From Mactra quadrangularis (Eukaryota > Mollusca > Bivalvia > Venerida > Mactridae), in contig CM046309.1 of assembly GCA_025267735.1 (NCBI GenBank), positions 56,922,319 to 56,986,318 of the forward strand: a DNA stretch of 64,000 bases, read 5' to 3'. Shown one piece after another: positions 21,130 to 35,200 of the stretch (position 1 is its first letter; every line of letters starts with the position of its first letter). Both the position numbers and the translations under genes were made by a program. The notes below the pieces were generated by a model, which did not search any database, was not told where the DNA came from, and was given only the letters and a program-made list of their open reading frames with translations.

Positions 21130-23190
21130 AACAAACATTTTTACTTTAACACAATTGTTAATGACACCGGACGCAAGCCCTACCCAGTACTTCTTACAAT
21201 TTATACTTCTTGCCATAGCAACAATATGTTTTATTAAGAGCCAAGAAGCAATGCATACAAACAAAAAGGTGGGTTTTTGCTGGGACTTGAACCAACAAAG
21301 AGCTGTCAGTCCAAAAGTTATCAGTACAAATTATAACTCAAAGAACAACTCTAGAATGGGTGTAAAAGTAAAATACGATAAATGTTGATATGAGTATGAT
21401 TATAAATTGAACCTAAGCCAGATGCATGAAGAAGCCACTACCTAGCAGTTACAGAAAGCACTTTGTACCGAAGTACTATGCAGCAAGGAAGCAAATTAGA
21501 CTGCAGCCACCTGAAATGTCGACTATTCAGGAAGAAAAACAACTTAAGCGCAAGCTAGTGCTACATTCATGATTCAAAGTGGTATACTAATTTATCTATT
21601 CTTGATTGTGAAACAAGTTCTTACCGTAGGTGTAAGGCACAATTTTTTTTCCAAATTATACTCTTTACATTAGTGTATATTTTGGAAAAAAAATTGTGCT
21701 GAGCACCTATGGTTCTTTTACCTTAGATCTACCACTTTTAAATCCGCTTCCTGGTCCACCAGTTCTGGACTAGTAGGATAAAGTTTCTTGCTCAAGGAAA
21801 CAACGGAGTAGGTTTTGGATGTTATTCTAACCAATGAGGAGCGGTCTATCCAATGATTACCAGTCTAACATGGTAACCACTGGGCCACATCCACTTTTAT
21901 GATTGTAAGATACCATTGCATAGGAAAACTTTATGTAGCGCTAGGTAGATATGTCTTTAAGCAACTGGCACGAGTTCAAGCACAAGTAATATATATAACA
22001 GAACAAACAATGAACATACAAAATGATATGTGATAGTGTAAAATAAAATTTAAACATATATATTATGCTACATGCCTCCAACATCATTAGGGACATTAAA
22101 ATCTACATCATAATAACTTAAATACTGTAACAAGTCTTCAACAAATAACATCTACAAAAAAATTAAATCCAAAGAAACAAAATACTTAAAGGACAAATTA
22201 TTTATTAAATGTGAAATTTTTATCTCTGTCACAGCACAAACATGATATCAATTATTTTAAAGCAGAATAGCAAGGTGCTGTACCCTGCCCTTATTGCTCC
22301 TTCCTGCCTTTTTTCTCCTTCCGATGCAGAAATAGAATCTTAGAAACATCAGCCCTCTGATGTGCCCTGCCCCCCGAACAACTCTAAATTAAAAAAAATG
22401 TTGAAAAAATGTTCTTTTGTTCATGACTGGAAACAACTCGAGATTTACTTGATCTAAGGGCTTTATATTAATACTGCTATAATATATCTACGTGTACACT
22501 AAAATCAACCTATATACCCCAAAAAACTAGATCTACAAATTCTAAATTAAACATAACACTAACTATAAAGAAAATATTGGTAAAATAAAATAATAAAACA
22601 TAAGGGTAGAATTCCCTCAAGGTGATATGACTAACAATACAGACTCCTGTATCAACATGGCAATACCATTGATAGCTGGTTACAGTTTGGACCAATGAGA
22701 GCATGCTTGATCATGTCATGGTCTGGTAACCTACAGGAGAGCGAGATCAGAAGAAGTGTATTTTAGCTTTCAGAGAATAGACATATGTAACTTGTAATGT
22801 AACTTAGTTTATTAAATATGTATAATAATAATTTGATTAATTAGAACAAGGGTTTGGTTTTTCTGTTGCCCAGTTAACAGTTGTGTAAAACAGATAATGG
22901 AACAAAGACAATGCCGTGAAACACCTTGATACTTAGTTTTTGCAAAGCATATTCATTTAAGAACTAAAGGCCCATAAGATTAAGAAACACATCAATATTA
23001 AGGCTCAAAATTCCCCCAATAAGTGAAATAAATAATGGAGAATTCTTACTTTAAAAAAGAAGACTTATTCACTCAAATAAAACCCACAGGTTTTTATTTA
23101 TCACTGGAATGTGAGAGTATGTTTGGAGGATGATTGTCCTAACATTGAAACTTTACTGTATCATAATGAACTATGTAAACCTATTCAGTA
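21130..23190. other. Intergenic region between FLYWCH gene and TMTC3
   Basis: AT-rich with no convincing exon on either strand. It contains degenerate repeat pieces: a tRNA-like segment near 21,740-21,890, a 'cctgcccttattgctcc' repeat related to 8,997-9,140 at about 22,260-22,390, and short ORFs without domain features. The TMTC3 3' UTR probably ends within 23,090-23,208. Confidence 0.5.
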
Positions 23191-23197
23191 TTTTATT
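23092..23197 (-). terminator. Candidate polyadenylation signals of TMTC3
   Basis: On the minus strand AATAAA occurs about 12 nt after the stop codon (near 23,192-23,197) and again near 23,095-23,100. The distal one gives a more usual, though short, 3' UTR. Neither is proven. Confidence 0.4.
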
Positions 23198-23208
23198 GCT
23201 TGAAGTTT

Positions 23209-26200
23209 TCACACGTTCCCAGGTGGAGATTTCTGGGCTGATTCTTTGTTCACATTTTGATCTTTTCCTTCTGCCGCTTTAGCTTGCCGCTCCTGAATTA
23301 ATTGATTTAGTTTAGATCTAACAATATTTAAATGTCTATGGATGTATTCCTCTTCCGGGGCTTGAGCGTGAGCCTTCGATAAACATCGTTCTGCTGTAAG
23401 TAGGTCACCACGCTCCACATGTACGACACATAAATTATGTAACGCCTCTGTATTGTTCGGTTCTATTTCTATCACTTTGCTAAAACTCTGTAATATAAAC
23501 AATGTACAAATCACATTAAAATCTTACATAAAACTAACACTAGCCATGGACTGCCAAGAAAATAGATATTCTTAGATAATCTGATTCAAATGTGTATTAT
23601 ATTATTTCAAACACCTCAGATGAAAAGAACTTTTTTTCATAAATAAAGTCTTCACATAAATATGTTTATGATATTTATTGTATTTCAAAGTGAAAGTAAA
23701 TCACAACTGAAAGTAGAATTTGGTTGTTGATACTTTTGACAATAGTTTTAACTCAATATGTTTCAAATGATGTCTAGTGACATAATTAAGCTATAAAATG
23801 ATTTTGGATCATATATTGCCAAGGTGAACAAAAACAATGAGTATAGTATGCTCTTATAAAAAAACCCTTTTTCAAGAAATGGGCACTTAATCAAACTTAA
23901 AACTCAGGATGCAAAATAATAATGCAGTGACTGGAGGGAAGTTATATCCAGGAAGCAAAATAGTTTAAAGCTACAGTCCCATAAACAAAAAAATAGCCGT
24001 GAGGGCACCGTACGGGCGCCGTGCGATCAAGCTTCGCAAGGACCCGTACGAACTCTTGCGTACCCGTACGGGCTGTTAAGTTTTTACCAGGGTCCGTGAG
24101 ATGAGCCCAGGGTACACGTATCAGTTTCAGAGTCAAATCGTGAACAAAATCGTGGCTGAGTATAGATTAAACATGCATATATTCCAGCTACGGCTCCGTA
24201 CGGGTGTGTTTTTTGTACCATGTGCATACTGTCACCTTGATACGCAAGGCTTCCCACGGCCTACGACTGTCTGCACGTACGGGTCCGTAACAAGCCACAA
24301 TTTTATGGGACTGAGGCATAACATGCTTATTTATGTAATATAGTTTGAGTCATATGTTTATAAACTAATAAATGCTAATTTTGGAATTTGCTCAGAAGAC
24401 TTTTTGTTTTTGTCATAGGTAAATGTAAGTCAGTTTATCCTAAAAACAGGATTTTGTCTACAGACTTTTGGAGGTCACTGTATAGTATCATAACTTACCT
24501 TCTCAGCAGCGTCTAAATCTTTCAATACATTAACATTTAATTCACCATATAACATGTGTCCTTTGATATGTTCAGGATATAACTGAAAATTAACAAATAT
24601 AAAGATTATAAAACAAGAAATTATTTGTTATATAAAAAAACATAAAGGTTGAATCAAATAATTTATTGACCTTTAAAGTTTATGTTTATACTTCAATTAG
24701 GGAATTTAGTCAGTTATCTTTCCCTGATAAAATCTGAAGCAATCCAATTGGTAGGTAGGTCCTTACAGTTGGAAACCTCAGATTATATAATTGAATTCCT
24801 ATGTAAAGATAACAAAATATTTCATCTAATATCTTTCCTGTTAATGAAGATATTTACAGAAGTGATGAAATTTAGATAGTTCTTTACCCTAATAATACTG
24901 AGCTTGAATTTTCTTACAAATTAAATGATTTACTAGAAAGTTATTTAAGATTAACTTTGGCAAATTGACATTGAAAAGTAAGGGTAAAATCCGAGTAATC
25001 CAACTAATTGGACCCACCTATTTCCAAAGAATACTAGGGGAAATAACTGACTAAAGTCCCTTATTAAAGAATAGAATTTCTAGCACAAGGCTGTAAATCA
25101 TCACTAGATATCATAATAGAACCTGCTGAGGTGAAATAATAATTACATGTGCAGTTAAGTTTGACTGTGAAGACCATCTTAGTTATTCCAAAATCAAGGA
25201 ATTGCTGATAATTTTTAAGACCTAAATGCTTAATTTGAGAAGAAAATGGTTCTTATTATAAGACTGTTCCACTATTGACAAGTGTAGATTTAGTCAGGAT
25301 TGTAAGAATTCCCTATTTCATATAATTGAGCAATCTGATTAAAACATGATCAAAAATTTTCTGCTTGCCTATTCGCTAATTTAGATCTGGCCTTTTTCAA
25401 ATGAAGGTCACGTTCAGGTGAACTTTTCTCATCATAATATTCATGACGAAAATTGTTATGATACGTAACTTGTTTACATCGTCTACGTCATGCAATTTGA
25501 AATGAGCCGTCCAATCGCAGATTGTGAATGAAACCGCTGTTAAATTAGCTTACAAACTTTAGTCTAAAAATAGCAATGACGAAATCAAAATGTTATTAAT
25601 AGTGTTTCGTTTAGATGAAAGCTACGCATTCATTGGTCGACACAAAGTTCATCTCGACATGACCTTCCACGGAGACAGTAAAGATCCTGTACGACAATGT
25701 TCTACAGGATATCTGTTTACGGAGATTGATAATTGAGCTTATTGATAAACTTTGCTCCTTATCAAATAACATAACAAATTGGGCTAGTGCCAGGGAAAAT
25801 TCAGGGTGATGACTAAGTTAACTTGTCAATAAAAATTTAGGAAATTAAAGAAGCTACTCTCTGTCACATGTCAATATTTCACTAACTATACTTATAGAGC
25901 TAAATATTGATAGTTAAGTATACATACCTCAAGTAATTTTTTCACATATTTTACTGAATCCACTGGATTCTTTTTATTATTTGTTAACATTAAGGCAAGA
26001 TTAAATAAAGCACTTTTAAATGTTGGTTCAATCTGAAACAGAAAAAATAGCCTAAATTACTTTTTATTAAAAATTAATAGATAATTTAATAATAGCATGC
26101 ACTATGTACAGAGAATTTTTTTTTAATTTCCTTACCAGTATTTTTAATATATTTAGTATGGTTTGTGCAAAAATGAAATCAGTTTAAAGAATGCATTATA

Positions 26201-29200
26201 TTTTTAGGATTCATCTGTGCCCATGAAGATTCAAACCAGGGACCTCTCAATCCTTAAGTCAGCGTCTGACCACTTGACCACTGCTCCTACAGTTAATTTT
26301 TCCATACAAATTTTACCAAAATGCATGGAATAAACAAAACTCTAATATTACAAAAGCTCACCTCCAGTGATAACTTGAAGTATTTTTCTGCAGCTTCATA
26401 ATCCTGCATATCCATAGCTAACATGGCCAGAGAGAATGGTGGTCTAGAGTCATTCTTCTGATTCTTTATCAATAATTTAAATCTGTAGGGAAAATAACAC
26501 AAGAAAAAATAGTTTAACATACCCTTACTTCACAATACAAAATTTATAATCAGGCTTAGTACCTGTACTTAACAATATTAGATTTACAGTCAAGTCTATC
26601 CCTAAACCTGTAAAAAATTAAAATACGAACACAGTTTTGACCATTGTTTTTTGTTAAAGTAAGTTAAAAGTAAAACTAGGTTTTGGACTTATGGAAAATG
26701 AACAAAAACCTGAGAAACCTATTATGAAAAGTTAGTTATCGATTATTTTGTTATGAAAGACAGACATAGGTGTTCAGTTAAACAATCGCCTTCTCAACAA
26801 ATGTATGAAAAATTAAAACAATCTATACATGTATATATTAACCTATCAACAGCCACCTGCCATCTATCTGTGATTCTATCTTCTTGTATCATAACAGCCG
26901 AGTTATATAAAGATTGCTACAATAGAAAAATACATTCAACAACATGCATACAATACATAATATGAATAAAGATTCACAAAATTAGATTTGCATCAAGTAA
27001 AAGATTCAATAAACATTTCTTATGATACAATGAGCAGGCGACATATTGGAGCAAAGAAATTATACCATTCTCATAGTTTATCATTTACAACTAGGTGAAA
27101 TAAAGAATTCTCTGGTCAATTTCTTGCGCAAGAAAATAAGCAATGCCCATGTTTGTTTTGAATTTAGGACTTTTGATCTGCCTATACACACATCCTACCT
27201 ATGAACTACTGTTTTTACTGCATTATCTATAAAAGAAAAAAAAACAATCATTGCCATGATTAACTTCCCTGAAGCTTGTGACAAGTGAAATTGATTTGAT
27301 CTAATGAATATAGACTGACAACTTGATATATGTCTGTTGTTAAGTCAAAACTTGTAACTTCAATTCCAAAAAGGTAAAGTTGCAAGGTTTGGACTAGCCA
27401 ACAACAATATTGGGCAAGTGCTTGCGAAAATTAAAAGCAATGACTGAGAACATATCAACTTACCCAATGATCAGGATTATGTACTAAAGCTCTTTCAAAC
27501 ATTTCAAATGCTTTAGGTTTATTACCGAGTTCCATGTTTACAACACCCAACTGTAATATAATAAGTTTAAATTTATTAATCACATGAGTTGAGATTATGA
27601 CACTGTTTCTATTTTATGCATCGAAACAAGAATCATTGAGACTGTCCATGTCTAAAATACTAGATTAGACAAACCATTTTTCTGATAGTAGCAAGATCAA
27701 CCCAAGTCAGCAGTGCAGTTGTTAGTGCACCTGGATTTTGAATCCAGTGTCTCGATGGCGGTACGGGTTTGAATTCCTCCTTGGGAAGTTATACCCTTCC
27801 ATGAAAAATTTGACAATAATGTCAATTTTCCTCCATTAATAATACAGTATATGGAGAAATTTTCGGCCTTGTGAAGGAAAGGTGAGTACTGGTTATACAC
27901 AAGGGCCCAGGAAAGCTAGATTAGGTGCACTGAACGCCGCAAATAACCTAAAGAATTGTGTTGACACGGTGTTAAACCCAATATAAATAAGTAGCAAGAT
28001 CAGAATGTCTCTTGAAGTACTCTTCTGTTTTTAGTAGTCTAGTCTTGCAGTGAGATTTTCTACATGATTGGAAACTGCTCCAAAAAATATGTTTTCACAT
28101 TTTGGAAGATTATCACAATGGAATGCATAACTTGACAAGCATGTGCTGAAGCATAGAATTAAAAAATATATATCTCTGATTTAGTAACAAATATACTTAC
28201 ATTATAATGTACATCAGCGTTATCCGGCTCATATCTTAAAGCTTCATTATACATGGCTATAGCTTCTGAATGTCTGTAATATACATTGTAATAATAAACA
28301 TATTATTTAAGGTCTACAAGGAAGTTTTGATGATGTTATTCTGTGATTTTATTATAATGGTAAATCAATTGTCTTGAGTCTAGATTCTCTGTCTATATCA
28401 CACTACCGATGATCACTATATACAGGTTGGACTGCATAATTACATTGTAAACTAAATTATATTAACTTTGATATTGTTGCTGAAATCTTATAATCATCAT
28501 TGGAAACAATTGTTAATGTTTGTTATTGCCTCAAATTGGACAAAAGTCTTTTTTCCCAATAAAATATGTATACGAGTATTTAAATCAGCAGGGTTGATGT
28601 ATGGACCACTGACAGTTGGAATAAGATTAAGCAACAATCTTACCTGTTTCATCATAACATTTCCACAAATATTGAGTATTTAAATCAGCAGGATTAAGCC
28701 ACAGACAGTTGACTAAATTTATTAATAATCTTACCTGTTAAGTTTCATCATGACATCACCACGGTTAATATAACCTTGTATATAATCTGGTCTCATATCT
28801 GTAGCTGTCTTTAATAACTATAGAAATGTAAAAATAACGTTCTATATACAATATAACATAAACATAAAAATATATGGTGTATAGTAAAAGTTTCAATGGA
28901 AACTGTAGTTCTAATTTTGGCAAGTCACAAGGATGAAACAATTATATGGTTATACAGTAAAGTTCCATTGTTAGTCCCATCAAATTCCTTGGTCTTAATA
29001 GCAGAATGGATTTATTATCTATAGGGGACAGTTTTTTTCAGCAAAAATTAAGCACTTGGGACTTAAAAAATTGTCAGAAATTGCAATATTTTGCAATACA
29101 TGACTTTATAGCAGAACTTAACCCTACAGTATTGCATTAGATGAGCTCTAACTCTGATTGCTGCCTTAAAACCCTGCTATTCAACCAAGCCTTCCATGAG

Positions 29201-32200
29201 ACAGTGAAAAGATCAATTGGCCACAGAGATATGAAATATGAATTGACTACAAATGGTGCAAATTACCTTTTTTTCCGCTTAATATTCAACTATAAATAAA
29301 CAGTACTTACAGCTGCAGATTCCTCTAGTTTGTTTGGATCTCGTGAATAAAGTGAAGCAAGATTCAAGAATACATTTAAATGATTGGGTGCCACTCTAGC
29401 TGTATAACTTTTACCTAAAATTATAATATTCATCAAATAAATGTTTGTTATACATAATTATTCTATTTATGTTTACTTAAAAAATACAAATATCTATTAT
29501 TGTCAATCGTGAGTACAGAAGCAGGGTAGTGAGTATTTATGTATGGGGATTATCAAACAAATATTTATTATTTAAATGAGCAAAGTTAATGTATGCACAA
29601 CTGACAGTTGAAAATATAACAACTATCAGACACAATAGTTCATATTGTGGGTTTAACCCAAAACGGTCGTAACTCACTCTTTTCTTATATTGAGTTAAAA
29701 CCTGCGATATTTAAAACTTGAATTTATGTTTTTATCCAAGCTTGTTTGTACCTGATGCATTTGTGCAGAAAAAAAATGTTTTGCAATATCCAGTACAAAT
29801 GAAGTTACTCTGCTGGTAAAAAACAGTCATCTTGAGTTCTAAATCAAATCAATAGGTTAATAAACAAAACAATTCAGTATTTCAGACAATACATACCTGG
29901 TATTACGGGTGGAAATAAATCTTTAGCTTTAAGATAAGCCACCTCAGCTTCCACCCACATCTCTAATGTTTTATATGTACGTCCAACATTCATATGTGCT
30001 CCAATATCATCTGGTTGTACACTATAATATATGAACATTTATATAGCATTAGTATTGTTTACATTAACCACGCTGATTTAAATACTCGATACTTTTCAAC
30101 AATATTCTTACACTGTAATATCAAATATTAAAATATTGTATTGATATTAGTGATACTGGTTACATTAAGACCACTGGTTAATATACTTGATATTTTTTCA
30201 ATAATTGCTACACACTTATATCATAATATTTGTATATCATATAAATATTGATTACATTAACCCCACTGCTTTAAATACTCAATATTTGTTTGATAATCTC
30301 TGTACACTAACATCAAGCAATAATTTTAAATATTGCATTAATACTATATTAAGATGAGAAAACAAGTAAATCTGTGAGCTAATGCTCACTAGTGATACCC
30401 CCGCAAAAATCTAAAAATATGAGACAAACAGGAAGTAGATGAGCAAGGAGCATGAAATCGCTTTACACCACATGGGACGAAGCAATATGCAAAGTATTAG
30501 GCTGCTGCATGTTATAGTTGCTGAGAAAACTGCGACGGAAATTTTTTAACGGACGGACGGACGGATGGATGGACGGACGCACGGACAAGGGTAAAACAGT
30601 ATACCCCCCTCTTCTTCGAAGCGGGGGTATAATAATTTTTCACCATCAGACTTATCCAGTAGCCACATGGCCAGCTTGATCATAGATAGTGCACAAGTCT
30701 ACTGATTGAGGGGTTGTAGATTGGATTCCTAAACAAGGCATACTTTCGTGGAGCTTGGTCATGAAATAATTTCTATAGTCATTCACCCTCAAACCACTGA
30801 TTCTAAAATCATATAGGAGAGATGTAAATCACTGAAGAAAGTATGTGCCTAGTTACTGATTAACAGCTAAATCCAGAGATTTAGTCTTTCCAGAAACTTT
30901 GAGTAGGTTGACTGACCGCAGTAATATAACCAATACAATGGGTTGCTATGGAGGTCAGAAAGGAGAAAAGGGGCTAGATGCAGCACCCTACTATTCTAAT
31001 TTACAATAATAACAAGCATGTTTTACCTGACAGCTTTCTTGAAATATTCTAAAGCTTCCATATATCTATCTTCTTTCTCTAAAGCATGACCTACATTGTT
31101 CCAAAGTTTAGCATTTCTTTGATTTACCTTCAATGCTGATCTAAATAATGAATACTCTGAGGTCCTGTAATATACCAATACTTCAAGGTTTTTTTCAACA
31201 TCAAGCAATTTATGAATACTTTTAAATAATGTATTAGAGATAACTATATGTATCTGGTATACATATATATGTTAAAACTCATCTAGAACATCATCATAAT
31301 TATGCATTATTCTCAAATTTTGACTTAAGAATTACTTAAATATTGTAACAATAAACAAATAGAGAAGTGCTCTAGGTAAATAACATATGTCTAAACCAAA
31401 TTAAATATCCAAACTGGTAAATTGCACAAGCCCAAACAGATTCCAAAATCTGAGAGAAAATGTCATATTTGTGATTCATTTGAGGATGAGTTTTATTCTA
31501 AAATGAAATAATAAAATATTTAATATAATAAGAAGTATTCAAATCTCTGACGTTAATGTATGCACCACTGACAGATAAATAAAATTACTTACCAATCAAT
31601 ATTTCTAGTATATGTTTTAACAGCATGTGATAATACTAATCCACTCATAACAAACCATAATATAGGCTTTAAATTTCTGTAATTACAAAAATAATACAGC
31701 ATGATTTAACAGTCATTTGTTAAAGCACTAGCCAGCCTTATCATGTTACAGTTAAGAACAAAATTACCAACTAGCCCAACTATATTAAAAATAAGTTTTT
31801 TCAATGGACTCACACCTAGGCTTATATCCTATCAAGAAGAAATAGAGAATATTCATCTAGTTCAGTATAAAATTGATTTTATTTTACCGAGTGAACTCAG
31901 AAAAAAATATTTTCAAGAGTGGTGTAGCCACATGTGAAAATATCATTTTCTGTGTTCATAAGTTGAATAATTGGACAAGTTTTTACGTAATACCTCTTAC
32001 AGACCACAGAAAAAAGTATGAAATTTACAGAATATTAATCAATTTTTGGAAAGGAGAATTCTTAATTTCACCTAATAATTTAAGAAGTGCTTAGATTAGT
32101 CTAACACTGGCCCATCAATATAACAAGTTTAATATTATCTATGTAGTTTTACCTTTTATTTTGTAATATATGATCAAAGCCTACAGCAATCAACATACAG

Positions 32201-35200
32201 AAACCCATACTTGGTGTATATAATATTCTCTCTGCTACCACAAAACCAACTGGGAAAAATAAGTTGGATGCAGGAATAAATGGTAACACCATTAAAGCTA
32301 AACACTGAAAATACATAAATAGTACATTTATAATAGTATATATAGAGGATACTTGTCAACTGGGTGTAAAATAACTTTACATTTCACTAAAAGTTTGTAT
32401 TAATCTGCTAACAAAACTTACTTCTTGATTGTTTACTGAATTAAGAATAAAAATCATGCTCTAAATTCAGTTGTTGAAATAGAAAGTAGAATTTGACTTT
32501 CAATACTATAAACAAAAGTTTTGATCTGGTTAATATGAAGTCTTGTGATAGATAAAACTTCCCTCAAATTACATTATTAAGCTCTTAAACGATTTTGGAT
32601 AATATATATATCCAACATTAACACAAAAATTAATATAAAGACCCCCCTTTTAAGAAATAGAATCTTTGTCAAACTTAAACATAGAAAGCAAAATGGTTTG
32701 ACAAGTTAAGTCTCTAATTCAAGTACTATTTCAATGACTTCATGGTATTTAGATATACCTTTGAAAAGTGGTTTTAACAAAAAGATAATTACAAGGCATT
32801 ATATCATACTTACCATTATGATAGCTCTATTAAGTTTTCCCTGTTTTAATATGGCAGTATATACAATTCTACCAAGGCACAAATAAAATAGTAGTGTTAC
32901 AAAGTTACGTGGATCTACGATAGATCGTATCACTGGTATAGTACCCATCGTCCAATCACAGCACAGATCTGAGGGAAACAACAACAACCAGAAGTTTACT
33001 GGTAACAGATAATTGTATGTCAGTTGTCTAGCTGGTGTGGGTGAGACTGAGGCTGGATTGTCAAATCTGAAATAGAAAGAAAATAACTATTTACAAAGAT
33101 ATCCGATAGTATTTTGATCCTGTTTAAATAACTTGTACGCAGATTTGGTGAAATTTTCAATACTTTAAAATTATATTAAATTCTTAAAGCTTAAATGTCA
33201 GCAGGACAAGTTAAGGATGCAATCACACAATTTTAGTCAGTCATTTGCTTTACAAATGTAACCAAATAAAAATCCATGGTCTGAGCTAGGGTAAAACCCA
33301 AAACCTTCTGAACTGTAAGCAGACTCACTACAATGTTACCACAAAGGCTATCTTAAAGGCAAGAGAATACAATTCCTTCAAATTGTAAGTGGACACTACT
33401 ATGATGCCAAAGTGCCATATTATACCTCTATACATTTGCAACACTATACTTACTTAGTAAATACAGGTAACTGTGCCCCCATCACTTTGATTCTAGCGAC
33501 CAATAAGAATACAGTAGATCCAACCAGTACAATAGATCTTACTATAGAACCTTTCAACCATGTAGGTATTTGTGATTTACCTTGTAATAAACCCAGCAAT
33601 ATTGACAACAAATCTTTAAATAATGCCTGGAAATAATAGACATAGAGAATTACAAGCTAAATGAAAAATATTAGGCTGAACCAGTGGGGGGGGGTGCAGA
33701 CCCCCCCCCCTGAATTTTCCAAAATATATCCGTCCATGAGTGTATTTTTTTTAACTCTAAGCCAGTTTTAGGCAGCATGAAGCTTCGCTTGCCTTTAGGA
33801 ATAACATAGATCTAATTGTTATGTAGTTTATATTACTAATATGTTGTGTTATTCTGCAAACAGTGTATAATGTGGTTTGAAAGTCTAGACCCCCCCCCCC
33901 CCCCCCCCCCGAAAAAGTTTAGACCCCCACTTAGAAAAAAATCCTGGATCAGTCCCTGTAAATATTAGCACTGTATATAAGTCAGGATGATCCATAAGAT
34001 ACAAGATGATCTAAAATCAATATAACCTGGTATCCTATGATATTCTTATATTGAATAGAATTTTATTTAACAGCAAAACTCTGTTGTTTTATTCACTTAT
34101 TTAATATATCTATCGAACCTATAATATTGATATTCAATATATATCATATACTCATGTAGAGCCCTAAAAATATACTGCCAGAACCAAAGGATTTTTCTTC
34201 TTTGGAAGGGACAATGGCAAGCTTAGATTTATTTACATGTGTAGCATTGTTTAATAGTTTTTATTATAATTATACATTTTACTATAATAACTTTTCATAC
34301 AAACTTACCCTCTGAGCAACAAATAACTCATATACAACACAAACACCAATCACTGTTATACCTTGTTCTTTACATAACATTGCAATAGTAACTAATACTA
34401 TAGATACAAGTAGAGGTCCCCAAACTGTAATATACAGGTAATAAAAATATATTGATAATTCTAGAATTCAGAAAAGGGAAGGGGAGCAGAAAAATAGACA
34501 GGGCAAATCAGAGGATTTAAGTTTTAAAGTAACTATTTCTGCAAATGAAGAAGCAAAATGAGCAAGATGCAACATCCTGCTATTCTGCCTCAAATAAACA
34601 CAATAATTAATCATGAAGTTGAAGACAATATACATGAAGACAATCAGTGCATAACTACTCTACATCATTTTTCATTTACAAGTACTAGGCTAGTTTTGCA
34701 CTGACCAATGGATATGTGAATAACTGAAAGAAATATCCAAAACTAATTCAATGAACAAGAGTCAGATTCTTATGATGATGTTAGACAATTGTGCAATGGT
34801 GTTTGAACACTTACTTACATTTCAGACTAATTTTTTAAGTTTATTACAAAAGAAAATCTAACCTGTTTGTTTACGGAATCCAGTACATTTAGCATACACC
34901 ATTAATGCAGCAAGAAAGAATATAGATGATAAGGCTTCAGCTCTTCCAACCACACCTGTCACCTGTAACAATAAATGATCATTTATAATAGAAATACTGT
35001 GTCATGGAAAGCAACCTTTACATATGCAAAAAAGCTTGAACTTTTTCATAAATGCAATTTCATTTTAAATGTATTAACACATTAGAATCATAGTTATAAA
35101 AAGATTGTAGCATTTGAAAGACTAGTATTTACACTTTATATGATTTTAATAGAAATACAGGTACATGTATCTAAAGATATGTTTTTTTATTTCTTAAGCA

